Shown piece after piece: positions 34,092-42,897 of a stretch of DNA of 64,000 nucleotides. Each line of letters begins with the position of its first letter. The first letter of the stretch is position 1. The stretch is from Cellvibrionaceae bacterium AOL6 (GTDB lineage Bacteria > Pseudomonadota > Gammaproteobacteria > Pseudomonadales > Cellvibrionaceae). The notes beneath the pieces are model-generated. The model was not told the DNA's origin. It saw only the letters and a list, made by a program, of their open reading frames with translations, and did no database searches. The position numbers were made by a program, and so were the translations under genes. The stretch is from assembly GCA_003265435.1 (NCBI GenBank), contig NOXC01000008.1:1-64000 (forward strand), read 5' to 3'.

Positions 34092-34191
34092 AGACAAGGT
34101 ATTCCATCGGTTAAACACGTCCGCGCAGAAGCGCGGTCACGGCACTGAAGGCTCACTGGTGTGAACATTCAGCGGGCGCAACTGGGGTGTA

Positions 34192-34629
34192 TCAGATGGA
34201 ATTGGGGGGACGAAACACGCTGGAGAGTCGGTTTAGGACGCTTCCACTCATTAATCGGAATGAGCGCGCTGGTTGAGGAAGTGCAGCGATCACATGTTCG
34301 GCGACGATACCGGCACTGAACCCGTGACAGCTCTGATCTAAGCAGAGGCCACCGTCATCACAACACGTTTTGGCGATTTGCTCGTCTGGTAATGCCGATA
34401 CCGTAGTCGGTTCAACTTCGGGGGAAGGCTCGCTGTGGCACCCTGAAGGGCCAGCCTGAATCGGGGCACCTGCAATCAGAGGGGTTTCCGTCGTCGGCGA
34501 CACCGAGTGGCCTGACGTCAGCCCGACTGCGCCCGGCGAGAAAAGCTGTACCAGCATGCACACTAGCCCTATGCCCATCAAGCGCAGGCTGCGGCTTCTG
34601 TTGCTTAGCGTGGGATGGGTGGGCTTCAT
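34192..34629 (-). CDS. Small Cys/His-containing exported protein at the head of the cus operon
   Basis: 145 residues from the ATG at 34629; a longer TTG start at 34686 is less likely. A single hydrophobic segment (LRLMGIGLVCMLVQLFSPGAV) acts as signal or anchor. It is followed by a Pro/Thr/Ser-rich region and KTCCDDGGLCLDQSCHG, a four-Cys, one-His cluster likely to bind metal. Such short, poorly conserved Cys-containing proteins are common just before cus/cop efflux genes; CopL-like metal-sensing leader proteins are one possible comparison, but I cannot assign it. It is co-directional with cusB, 100 bp upstream, and no outer-membrane factor (CusC) gene lies between. Function unknown. Confidence 0.6.
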   Translation of the reverse strand: MKPTHPTLSNRSRSLRLMGIGLVCMLVQLFSPGAVGLTSGHSVSPTTETPLIAGAPIQAGPSGCHSEPSPEVEPTTVSALPDEQIAKTCCDDGGLCLDQSCHGFSAGIVAEHVIAALPQPARSFRLMSGSVLNRLSSVFRPPNSI

Positions 34630-34730
34630 ACTTGGCTCGAAGACGTAAGCGAGCCCTAAGCATACCTCAACTTTGTGTGTTATCAACCGTTCGGGCCTGA
34701 GGCTTTCGCCCTACTTGTAATTAGTAATAC

Positions 34731-34746
34731 GGATCATTATCATTAG
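34731..34746. promoter_or_regulatory. Fur-box-like site upstream of the PepSY operon
   Basis: GGATCATTATCATTAG, read on the minus strand as CTAATGATAATGATCC, contains one perfect TGATAAT arm and a second overlapping ATGAT. It lies about 90 bp before the first gene of the iron-associated operon (34835) and 100 bp before the cus leader gene. Fur control of the PepSY operon is a good inference. Confidence 0.6.
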
Positions 34747-34834
34747 CGACATATAGATTAACGCATACTTCTAGTTCCTGACCGAAGACCTCAAGTCTTA
34801 TCATCGTCGGGTCGCTTACCATTAGGAAATCACC

Positions 34835-35116
34835 TTGAACGCTTTGTATTTCGCCGCCGCATGCGCGTGCGTGTTTATTGCATCGTTGACGCTTTTTGGC
34901 CTATGCAACGCTGCAGCCATCACTCTGACCAAGCGCGCAAAAGTCGTATTGGGCGCACTGTCTACTTTTTGGATAAGCGTTTCGCTTGTGCTGTTCTCAC
35001 GAGACCTTTCTATGCTCGTGTCTATTTTTATGGTGCTGAGCGCGTTGGCGTTGTTTCTGCCCCTCCCCGCCCTGTGGCGCGGCTGGTGTGCCGCTAGGAA
35101 GCATCGCAATGCCTAA
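34835..35116 (+). CDS. Small membrane protein of an iron-associated operon (DUF3325-like)
   Basis: 93 residues with a TTG start, chosen because AGGAAA lies about six bases upstream and no ATG fits. Three hydrophobic segments (YFAAACACVFIASLTLFGLC, a central one after VLGALSTFW, and a third before LPALWRGWC). Small proteins of this kind (DUF3325 and DUF3649 families) accompany PepSY-TM proteins in siderophore uptake loci; function unknown. It overlaps the next gene by eight bases. A Fur-like site lies upstream, so iron-repressed expression is expected. Confidence 0.65.
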   Translation: MNALYFAAACACVFIASLTLFGLCNAAAITLTKRAKVVLGALSTFWISVSLVLFSRDLSMLVSIFMVLSALALFLPLPALWRGWCAARKHRNA

Positions 35117-35411
35117 GAAACAACGGATTCAGCGCGACTGGATGAGCAAATCCCTGGCATTGGCGTTTCCCGGGCTTGCGCTGGCCTTCCTGTTAAGTGC
35201 CCTCTTTGCTTCTCTGACACCCGCAGGTGTGCCCGGCACCGCGACGCAAGTACAGCTCACCATGTGGGTCGTACCTGTTCTGTGGACGGGGATTGCGGGG
35301 TTTGGATTTTTGTTTCGCAGCGGTCTACGTGCTTGGATCTGGCTTGGCTCAGCCTGCCTCATCTGTTTTGGACTCATCCTCTTGATTCACCAATTGCGTG
35401 ATTTCGTATGA
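35109..35411 (+). CDS. Small membrane protein of an iron-associated operon (DUF3649-like)
   Basis: 100 residues from the ATG at 35109, which has AGGAAG upstream; an in-frame start seven codons earlier overlaps more of the previous gene and was not used. Three hydrophobic segments: SLALAFPGLALAFLLSALFA, MWVVPVLWTGIAGFGFLF and AWIWLGSACLICFGLILLI. It matches the second small protein often found with PepSY-TM genes. It overlaps the neighbouring genes at both ends (8 and 4 bases), so the three genes are one operon. Role unknown, probably inner-membrane assistance to ferric-chelate use. Confidence 0.65.
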   Translation: MPKKQRIQRDWMSKSLALAFPGLALAFLLSALFASLTPAGVPGTATQVQLTMWVVPVLWTGIAGFGFLFRSGLRAWIWLGSACLICFGLILLIHQLRDFV

Positions 35412-37054
35412 AAATTTCTTCCGATATCGTAAAGCTCTACAAAAGCGTACACACCTGGACCGGTGTGAGTGCCGCGCTTTTCCTGTTCATTGCCTTTTTT
35501 GCGGGAGCGTTGACCGTCTTTGAAAAACCGATCGACGCCTGGGCCACGCCGCCGTCTGCGGAGGTGACGTCTTTGAATTTCGATGAAATTTTGCCGAGCA
35601 TCGAAACCCTAATTGTGGAACAGCCCGAAGCATTGGCACGAGGCGTTTCTTTCGTACTCAATGACGACGCGAGTAGCGTACAACTCCAGTGGACACAGGC
35701 CCTCGATAACAGTGATCACCCTGAACTACAACATTGGCAGGGCTGGTACGATGACGAGGGTCAACTGCTCACTCGTGCAGCGCATCAGGATACACTCGGT
35801 CACACCATTGATATACTGCATCAGCGTGGCGGATTGCCAGAGTCCTGGCACTGGGGGGAATTCGTTGTAGGTTTGGTATGTATCCTGTACAGCCTGGCGC
35901 TGATCTCCGGTGTTATCTTATTTCTGCCCGCACTCGCACGTGATCTACTCGCCTTTCGCATTGGGCCAAACCTTAAACGATTTTGGCTCGATGCTCATAA
36001 CCTTGTTGGCATAACAAGCTTACCCTTCCATATTATTATGGCACTCACGTCAGCCGTATTTCTCTTGCACGACCCGATCTACGAGGTGCAGGACAAAGCG
36101 CTTTATGACGGCCAGTTGCGCTCGGTGTTTCGACCCGACGCACCGCCCTACCCAAATGCTTCATTATCCGCCATGCTCGCGCCGCAAGAACTACTCAATA
36201 TTGCAGCAAAAGAAGCGCCCGGGATGAAGGCCAGTGAGCTGCAATTTACGCGCCCCGGTCACCCTGCTGCCATGGTGAGAATATGGGGATATGATCCTGC
36301 GCACATGAATCGAGGCCCCCACGGTGGCTTTTTAATACTGAGCCCCTACACCGGGGAAGTGTTGAACCGAGATGTTACGCCGGGTCAGGCTGGTGCGGGT
36401 GATACAGCGCTCGCCTCTTTCTTCGCCCTACACTTTGCCAGCTACGGTGGCGAGCCGATTCGTTGGGCCTACTTAATTCTGGGTTTGAGCGGCGCGTTTA
36501 TTTTTTACAGTGGCAACCTGCTCTGGCTCGAATCGCGTAGAAAATCTTCCCGCGGCCAAGCCGCGCTTCCCGATCAAAAATGGGGTGCGCACTTCCTCGC
36601 GATGTTGACAGTGGGAGTCTGTCTTGGCTGCATCGTTGCCACAACAATGATGATTGCCTCTGCAAAATGGCTGTGGCCATGGCACGCAGCACACGCGCAC
36701 TTCTTCGCACAATGTTTCTATATCGTCTTGCTTCTGTCTGTCGGCATGGCGTTTCTTTTAGGCGCTGCGCGCGCCTCGGTTGCCTTAAGCGCACTCGCCG
36801 CAGCCGCTTGTTTGTTGATACCGGCTTCCAGTGTGGTGGCACTTTTGAGTCACGGTGCTGTGGCTTGGGTATCTTCAGAAGGACTCTGGGTCATAGATTG
36901 TGTCGGTTTCCTCGCTGCTCTTTTCTTCGTCTGGGCGACATTCGCGACGCATCATCGAGCCAAACACGGCCGGCCTGATAGTCTATGGAGTTACAGTGCC
37001 AATCGCTGGCCTGAAAAATCACCCTCACCTATTCGTGCGACGGAAGCCCCATAA
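35408..37054 (+). CDS. PepSY-TM membrane protein, iron-uptake associated
   Basis: 548 residues. It opens with KSVHTWTGVSAALFLFIAFF, the typical PepSY-TM N-terminal helix, then a periplasmic region and LYSLALISGVILFLPAL. LDAHNLVGITSLPFHIIMAL follows, then a second periplasmic PepSY part and five or six C-terminal helices. His residues in the helices (HTW, DAHNLVG, FHIIM) are typical and may coordinate heme or metal. The ATG overlaps the preceding stop (ATGA). Members are found in ferric-siderophore loci and are proposed reductases or energy-coupling partners. No receptor gene is in this operon; the FecA-like one is 18 kb away. A strong hairpin follows. Confidence 0.82.
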   Translation: MKISSDIVKLYKSVHTWTGVSAALFLFIAFFAGALTVFEKPIDAWATPPSAEVTSLNFDEILPSIETLIVEQPEALARGVSFVLNDDASSVQLQWTQALDNSDHPELQHWQGWYDDEGQLLTRAAHQDTLGHTIDILHQRGGLPESWHWGEFVVGLVCILYSLALISGVILFLPALARDLLAFRIGPNLKRFWLDAHNLVGITSLPFHIIMALTSAVFLLHDPIYEVQDKALYDGQLRSVFRPDAPPYPNASLSAMLAPQELLNIAAKEAPGMKASELQFTRPGHPAAMVRIWGYDPAHMNRGPHGGFLILSPYTGEVLNRDVTPGQAGAGDTALASFFALHFASYGGEPIRWAYLILGLSGAFIFYSGNLLWLESRRKSSRGQAALPDQKWGAHFLAMLTVGVCLGCIVATTMMIASAKWLWPWHAAHAHFFAQCFYIVLLLSVGMAFLLGAARASVALSALAAAACLLIPASSVVALLSHGAVAWVSSEGLWVIDCVGFLAALFFVWATFATHHRAKHGRPDSLWSYSANRWPEKSPSPIRATEAP

Positions 37055-37079
37055 AAAAAGCCGGGCATATGCCCGGCTT
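37053..37079. terminator. Bidirectional terminator between the PepSY operon and the LamG lipoprotein gene
   Basis: Stem AGCCGGGCA / TGCCCGGCT around a 2-base centre. Seven A residues precede it on the plus strand, so on the minus strand it is a classic stem plus T tract for the 37107-39056 gene; it also overlaps the PepSY stop codon. Confidence 0.88.
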
Positions 37080-37106
37080 AAGACCCACGAGTGAGCATCA
37101 CAAGTA

Positions 37107-39056
37107 TTATTCGCTACACGCGACACCAACGGGTGCGCTGCCGCCCGTTGTAGAAGAGAACGTTAAGCTGTCGATATTACCCAGACCACCGCCTGTGCCC
37201 GCAATCATGCTCAGCGCAGTCTCACCGGCCTCAAGTACGATACTCGTACTGACCGTTTCGTATGTGGTCCAGGCGCCCGTAGAGATCAGGTTGATCTGAT
37301 CAACTAATACCACGCCATTGGCTTCCAATCGGCCCCAACGGTTATCGCCAGCGCCATTCGCATAGGTTACTGTCAGGTCGTAAGTACCGGCCTCTTCCAC
37401 AGCGATACGCCATCGAATTCCCATGTTTTCAGCGTTATCCGTATTGGCAAAACCCCAGCCCGTAAATCCAGCATTGTTGTTCTCAACAGCACCGTCTACA
37501 CCACAGAATCCATCTGTGAGTTCTTCAAGTACGAAGGTGCCGGGCGGAATATAGGTGCCCGCTGCACTCGCTGAGGCTTGAGGCAGGGCCAGAGAAGTCG
37601 TGACTTCTCCACTTACGCCGTCGGTGACACTCACCCAGTAGTAATAGGGTGTGCCCGAGACATGGGGGAAATCATCATCTTTTTGGTCAATATACGTGTC
37701 GCCCGTCACGCCTTCTGCTATCAGAATGGCATCGGCGATATCGTTATTCGTATCCCGCAGTACATCGAAGGTCGTCGGATCCATGTTTTCGGTGTACAAG
37801 GTTAATTCGATGTTTTCACTGCTCTCGTTCAGCTCCGCAGACACCGCGGCGTAAGCTTCGGTACCCGGTACACGTAAATACTCGGTCGGAGCGGACTCGT
37901 AGACATGACCTTCTGCATCTGTTGCTTGCAGAAAATACTGATAGCTTTCACCAATCGGGGCGGGATCTACGTAAGAGCTGGCGTCGCCAGATAACGCACC
38001 GCTTTCTTCAGTCAGTACCACCGTTTCGTTCGCAGAGAATGCCGAGCGAACAATATGAATACTGCTCGCGTCGAACCGCTCGAGCGTCCAGTCGAGTTCG
38101 ACATTTGGATCCACCCACTGTGCCATCATATCGGCGCTGGGCCCTTCATTCACGACCTCTCGAGCAAGCGTCGTGATATTGCCGTGATACAGCGCGGAAT
38201 TGTAGATACGAACATTGTCAATTTTACCTATGAAAGGTTCGTCTTCATCGGAATGCGTGACACCAATCGCAAAGGTACCGCCGCCCATCGAGAAAAAGTC
38301 TGCGAAGGCGTCCGTCTCCATTTTCCAATCGTTTTCAAAGGTGTGATTGTCTGTGAACAAGGTGCCGTTTTCGTACACACGTTCTCCATCGAGATAGAGG
38401 TCCACAAAACCGTCGCGTACAGTAAACGCAACGTGCTGCCAGACATTTGGCATTAGTTGAAAATCGCTGCTTGTATAGGTCACGGGCTCATCCCCTGCCG
38501 CACCTTGGCCGGTTTGACCCGAAACAGTGAGGCCCTCAGCATTCAGCAGAATTTGATTGCCATCCAATTCGCCGTAGAACAGCGGCCCCTGATTACTGCC
38601 AGAGGGCTTTACCCACATCGATACACTGTAGTCTTTGCTGGCAATCACATTGCCCGTTAGGCGCAGTCCGCTGATGCCATCAAATACGGCTGCACTCGAC
38701 AGCGCGTGAATGCCATCCTGATCGTCATAGCTGATGTTGCCCAACGCACTGTAGTTTAGGCTGTGCCCGACTTCTTCTGCGTCATTTCCCTGGCCGGAGG
38801 TATCAGCCAGTGTTTCTTCAAACAGATAGACGCCGGTGGGACCTTGAATTTCACCGGACGTGTCCTGTTGGTACTCGGGTGGCTTTTCAGGATCTGGGTT
38901 GTTTCCTGAAAATGCGGCGTTGTCTCCACCGCACGCAACCAACGTCATTACCGCGGCAACCAATGGCAGGCGCGTCCAGTTTTGGGCAATCGAATTATGT
39001 ACGGTTGGATACCCGTTTTTGGCCAGTTTACTCACAGGCTTAGTCATTATTTTCAT
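37107..39056 (-). CDS. Lipoprotein with LamG, Fn3-like and CBM35-like modules
   Basis: 649 residues from the ATG at 39056, which has AAAGGA upstream; a start 17 codons earlier lacks one. A long n-region leads to VAAVMTLVACGGD, a lipobox-like end, so it is probably surface or periplasm anchored. Order: LamG-type sandwich (about 80-290) with GVYLFEETLADTSGQGNDAE and DYSVSMWVKPSGSNQGPL, then two fibronectin-like repeats, the second with SGTPYYYWVSVTDG, and a C-terminal CBM35-like sandwich with AGTYDLTVTYANGAGDNRWG. No catalytic domain is visible, so a glycan-binding role is likely. It follows the TonB receptor gene by 60 bp and shares the YYYWV repeat type with the PL11 lyase across the divergent region, which ties it to that locus. 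Confidence 0.78.
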   Translation of the reverse strand: MKIMTKPVSKLAKNGYPTVHNSIAQNWTRLPLVAAVMTLVACGGDNAAFSGNNPDPEKPPEYQQDTSGEIQGPTGVYLFEETLADTSGQGNDAEEVGHSLNYSALGNISYDDQDGIHALSSAAVFDGISGLRLTGNVIASKDYSVSMWVKPSGSNQGPLFYGELDGNQILLNAEGLTVSGQTGQGAAGDEPVTYTSSDFQLMPNVWQHVAFTVRDGFVDLYLDGERVYENGTLFTDNHTFENDWKMETDAFADFFSMGGGTFAIGVTHSDEDEPFIGKIDNVRIYNSALYHGNITTLAREVVNEGPSADMMAQWVDPNVELDWTLERFDASSIHIVRSAFSANETVVLTEESGALSGDASSYVDPAPIGESYQYFLQATDAEGHVYESAPTEYLRVPGTEAYAAVSAELNESSENIELTLYTENMDPTTFDVLRDTNNDIADAILIAEGVTGDTYIDQKDDDFPHVSGTPYYYWVSVTDGVSGEVTTSLALPQASASAAGTYIPPGTFVLEELTDGFCGVDGAVENNNAGFTGWGFANTDNAENMGIRWRIAVEEAGTYDLTVTYANGAGDNRWGRLEANGVVLVDQINLISTGAWTTYETVSTSIVLEAGETALSMIAGTGGGLGNIDSLTFSSTTGGSAPVGVACSE

Positions 39057-39116
39057 GGGGATGTCCTTTATTTTTAGAGGCCAAGTTGTGTTGGCCTCGA
39101 TTTTCATCTGGATGTT

Positions 39117-42100
39117 TTAGTATTTAAAAGTGAAGCCTACGCTGTAGGTACGCCCTGCCCATTGCAAGTCGCTGAGTCGCCCTTCGCCGGCGTTCTCCAT
39201 TTGTACTTCACTGATTAAATTACGACCGTCGGCATAGACCTGGAAGCCGGTATCTCCAAATGTGTAGCTGACCTTCGCATCAAGGTGGCCTGATTCATCG
39301 ACAAACACCGGCGCGCCGGAACGATCAGAGACACTTCTCAGGTATTCGCTACGGTAGTTGTACGCAACACGCAGTGTGAGTGAATCGTCTTCATAGAAGC
39401 CGGTCAGGTTATAACTGTCTCCGGATTGCTCTAGCAGCGGAAGTGCACTGCCGTCCAAACTACTTTCGTAGGGAACATCGTCGGCATCCATTTTCGTATA
39501 GTTGAACTCACCACCTACGTTGCTGAGAAATCCTGGCAACATACTGAATACAGTACGCGCCTGGAACTCGAAGCCCTGCGTTGTTACGCCCTCAATATTG
39601 GTTTTTTGGCGCACATCATATAAAACGCCACCATTGACACCGCCCTCGAAGAAATCTTTGTTGTAGAAGGTGGTTACTGGCCCAACAAAGCTTGTCAGCT
39701 TTTTCTGGAAAATGGCTGCGGATATCAGAGAGTCTTCGTTCGGGTACCACATCGCCGCAAAATCCCACTGCGTTGCACGGTAAGGATCCAAGTCCGGGTT
39801 TCCTGCAGTACAGGTATTGTAAATATTCGAACCGGGTAGCTGAGATGCTTCTGTTTCCCAAATCGTACATGTCGCATTGACATTCAATTCATGAATATCC
39901 GGGCGCGCCATCACTTTCGCGGCGCCGAAGTAAAGATTGAACACATCAGGTACAACCGACAAGTTCAGGTTCACGCTTGGCAAGATATCGATGTAATCAC
40001 CTTGCGATGTGTCGCGACCGTCAAAGGTAGCCGTTGAAATGGGCGCGAGGTAATTGCCATTGTCATCACGGGCCGGGACCATATTTCCGTTTTCATCTTC
40101 TACCATTTGATCTGTCATGGTAGTGATTTGTACGTCCCCTTCTGACTCAACCTGAGTGTAAACATAGCGTACGCCAACGTTACCCCATAAGCGCATGCTA
40201 CTCAGATCTGTTTCGAAGTCCGTTTGCAGATACCCTGCAAAGCTGTCTTCAACGATGTAGTACGCACCCGGGCGCGCAGGGAGCTGGTTTCGATCAACGG
40301 TGGTGGCATCGATCGCGGTTAAACGGGCGATGAGCGGATCAGTATTCACGGCCTGATAGGATCCGATTGTACGAACGCCAAGATCAAAACTCGGGAAAAG
40401 ATACGGTGAGGCTGACATCGTGCCGGTGACGAGTTCGGTTTGATCCTCAATAGTCCACTCGCGTGTGACCGCTTCACCACTGTCATCCAGTACGGCATTC
40501 CCTTCACTATCGAGCACACCATATTCGGTACCGACGTCACGAATAATATTGACCTGGTAATTCGTTTCTTCCATCGAGCGCGATGCATATCGTAAACCAC
40601 TGCGAATTTTGGTTAGAAAACTGTCATCAAAATTGTATACCACGTCAATTTTGGCTGAATCTTCTTTCTGGTATTGAATCACCGGCGCATATTTATAGCG
40701 GGCCCGCGCGTTGTAGCTCGCTGGATCATTTACAGAAATCGCGGTAAATTCATCGGGGTCTGATGCGTAGGGGTCTTGGTAGCGATAGCCGGTCGTCAGA
40801 TCAAATTCTGGTGCACCTTGTTCGTCCAACTCCACTCTTACGCCAGCAACACCATTTTGGGTAATGTGGGTATCACGGGAATCAATATCCTGCTTGCTTT
40901 TAGATCGAGAGACGATACCTTCCCAATCCCACTGCCCCGCCGAATAATCAAACCCCGCTTTAAATTGCGAGCTCGATTGCACCCAGCTGAAATCCAGTGT
41001 CCGGTTTGACATACTGGCGTTTGATGTAGTGAATGCCCGAACATTATGGTTTTCGTCTACGACTACAGACGCGGGATCAATTCGCTGAAAGCTGCCCGAT
41101 TCCAGTTGCAGGTTTCGGTCGAGCGCGCTCTTATCGCGTTCGTTGTAGGTAATATCCGTAAACAGATTAAGACTGTCATTCACATCCCAGCCGAATGCGA
41201 GGTTTGTGCTGATTCGTTTTTCCTGACGCTCCCAAATGCCGTAACGCGGTGTTTCTGGCGCAAAGTCGTACCACTGTGCATTACAGGCATTCAGTGCATC
41301 CACATCATTGCTGCCATTCGGACCGTAGGCGGAGGTACACTCGTCGGCTGACTCGATGTCGGCGTAGAGTGGATCTACAACGGATTTTTCGGCAGACATG
41401 TCATAGTCAGCCCAACGATTCCACTGCGTGTTTCTCAACGCGTGAATCATGGTGTGCTTGTCAGAGGCGTTCAGGTTCAACATGACGCCGACATCATCGG
41501 TAAATTTATAGACACCGGTAAAGTTGGCTTTAGGGCTGTAATCCTGAGAGAGGTCGTTGTACTGCTGCTCCATGGTCATCGACAAATAGTTGTCATCGAA
41601 ATCATGAGGCTTACGCAACTCAAGCTGAATGGTACCGCCGATGCCGCCTTCGGTAATTCTGGCTTCAGAACCTTTCACTACCGTAAGTACTTTCACTAAT
41701 TCTGAAGCCATGTCGCCAAAGTCAATATCGCGACCACCGCCGGTGCCCAAAACGGAGACACCATCGACTTCAGTACGGTTCAGGCCGGCCGCCATACCTC
41801 GAATGTTAATACCCCGACCTTCACCAAAATCGCGCGTCATTTGCACGCCGGTAATACGCTGCAGGGCTTCTGCCATATTCTTATCAGGAAATTGACTGAC
41901 ATCCTCAGCGACGATCGCATCGGCCATCGTGCCTGCGGTACGCTTTAAGTCAATCGCGCCGCGCTGACTCGCACGGATGCCGGTAACGAGCACTTCTTCA
42001 TCGACCGCGGTGTTTCCGCTCTCGACGGTTTCGGATTCTTGCTCAAGGACGCTGCTGTCACTGACGTTTTCGAGTGTCTGTGCCCCGGCGAGCGGTGCAC

Positions 42101-42212
42101 CGATAAACCCGGTGAGGATGATGCTGCCGATATGCCAGGCAAGCGCCTTTTTTCGGCAAGAGGTGGAATCAGAAAGGGCTTTCTGACATTCGAGCTGCTT
42201 GGAGCTTATCAT
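39117..42212 (-). CDS. Carbohydrate-type TonB-dependent receptor of the rhamnogalacturonan-type locus
   Basis: 1031 residues. A signal region ends near APLAGAQ. VDEEVLVTGIRASQRGAIDL follows, then a plug with DKNMAEALQRITGVQMTRDF, GINIRGMAAGLNRTEVDGV and SEARITEGGIGGTIQLEL. The barrel has long loops and ends in YSVGFTFKY. AGGGAGATAATA precedes the ATG. It is co-directional with the LamG/CBM35 lipoprotein (probably its glycan-capturing partner) and divergent from the PL11 lyase. It likely imports oligosaccharides released from pectic polymers; the lyase neighbour is the only evidence for the substrate. Confidence 0.87.
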   Translation of the reverse strand: MISSKQLECQKALSDSTSCRKKALAWHIGSIILTGFIGAPLAGAQTLENVSDSSVLEQESETVESGNTAVDEEVLVTGIRASQRGAIDLKRTAGTMADAIVAEDVSQFPDKNMAEALQRITGVQMTRDFGEGRGINIRGMAAGLNRTEVDGVSVLGTGGGRDIDFGDMASELVKVLTVVKGSEARITEGGIGGTIQLELRKPHDFDDNYLSMTMEQQYNDLSQDYSPKANFTGVYKFTDDVGVMLNLNASDKHTMIHALRNTQWNRWADYDMSAEKSVVDPLYADIESADECTSAYGPNGSNDVDALNACNAQWYDFAPETPRYGIWERQEKRISTNLAFGWDVNDSLNLFTDITYNERDKSALDRNLQLESGSFQRIDPASVVVDENHNVRAFTTSNASMSNRTLDFSWVQSSSQFKAGFDYSAGQWDWEGIVSRSKSKQDIDSRDTHITQNGVAGVRVELDEQGAPEFDLTTGYRYQDPYASDPDEFTAISVNDPASYNARARYKYAPVIQYQKEDSAKIDVVYNFDDSFLTKIRSGLRYASRSMEETNYQVNIIRDVGTEYGVLDSEGNAVLDDSGEAVTREWTIEDQTELVTGTMSASPYLFPSFDLGVRTIGSYQAVNTDPLIARLTAIDATTVDRNQLPARPGAYYIVEDSFAGYLQTDFETDLSSMRLWGNVGVRYVYTQVESEGDVQITTMTDQMVEDENGNMVPARDDNGNYLAPISTATFDGRDTSQGDYIDILPSVNLNLSVVPDVFNLYFGAAKVMARPDIHELNVNATCTIWETEASQLPGSNIYNTCTAGNPDLDPYRATQWDFAAMWYPNEDSLISAAIFQKKLTSFVGPVTTFYNKDFFEGGVNGGVLYDVRQKTNIEGVTTQGFEFQARTVFSMLPGFLSNVGGEFNYTKMDADDVPYESSLDGSALPLLEQSGDSYNLTGFYEDDSLTLRVAYNYRSEYLRSVSDRSGAPVFVDESGHLDAKVSYTFGDTGFQVYADGRNLISEVQMENAGEGRLSDLQWAGRTYSVGFTFKY

Positions 42213-42897
42213 TATTATCTCCCTGTAGGATGTCGTTATTTATTTTTCACTCTGCCATCGATCATACGACCATCCAATGCACAGGTCAACGCATTACAGG
42301 TCATATTCAATCATTAACAATCATTTCAGTGTGCAGATATTCACAAAGGTGACACTTCTGTTACCTTAGGTAATATTGTGTGATGATTTGCAACCGAATG
42401 AATCAAATGACAAGCCCTCACTGACCCATCAGAGCCCTATATTCACCTTCATTCGCCAAGTGTAAATCTCACAGGTGCGAAACAAGAATAAAAGAAAGCT
42501 GAAACAATTAAATCTAGGTTTTACAACAAGTTACAAATCCCCCTATTTTATGATGAGAGAGTGGGCTCTATGCATACAATAAGGTCCCGGGCGCGTGGAT
42601 TATCGAGGCGTCAATAACAGTAGTGTGAGCGCCTCTCTCCCCAAGCGCGATTTGCGCCTAAAGCCGCTTTTATATCGACATTATTCACGCTGGGCGCTTT
42701 AACGCATTTTCAAGCAAGAAAGGATTGCAATGATTTTAAATGAGCTGTTATGATTTATTTTGATTGTGTTGATCCACAGTTACGTAGCCAATACCAATAA
42801 TAAACTGGTGTCCGTTTCTCACCATCAGGTCTGGACGCAGAGCAATGCGTCGTAGTCACCCACCTGCGAGCGGGGCACCCAATCAGGAGATTCCACA
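42213..42897. promoter_or_regulatory. Divergent promoter region between the TonB receptor and PL11 lyase genes
   Basis: This 685-bp A+T-rich gap holds no convincing ORF. TTACC-TTA-GGTAA, a perfect 5-bp inverted repeat, lies at 42361-42373. I see no obvious match to a known regulator. The PL11 gene has AGGAGA before its ATG. The gap could contain promoters for both directions and a leader RNA. Confidence 0.4.
42361..42373. promoter_or_regulatory. Inverted repeat TTACC-TTA-GGTAA
   Basis: Perfect 5-bp arms with a 3-base spacer, 149 bp upstream of the TonB receptor start. Operator candidate only. Confidence 0.35.
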
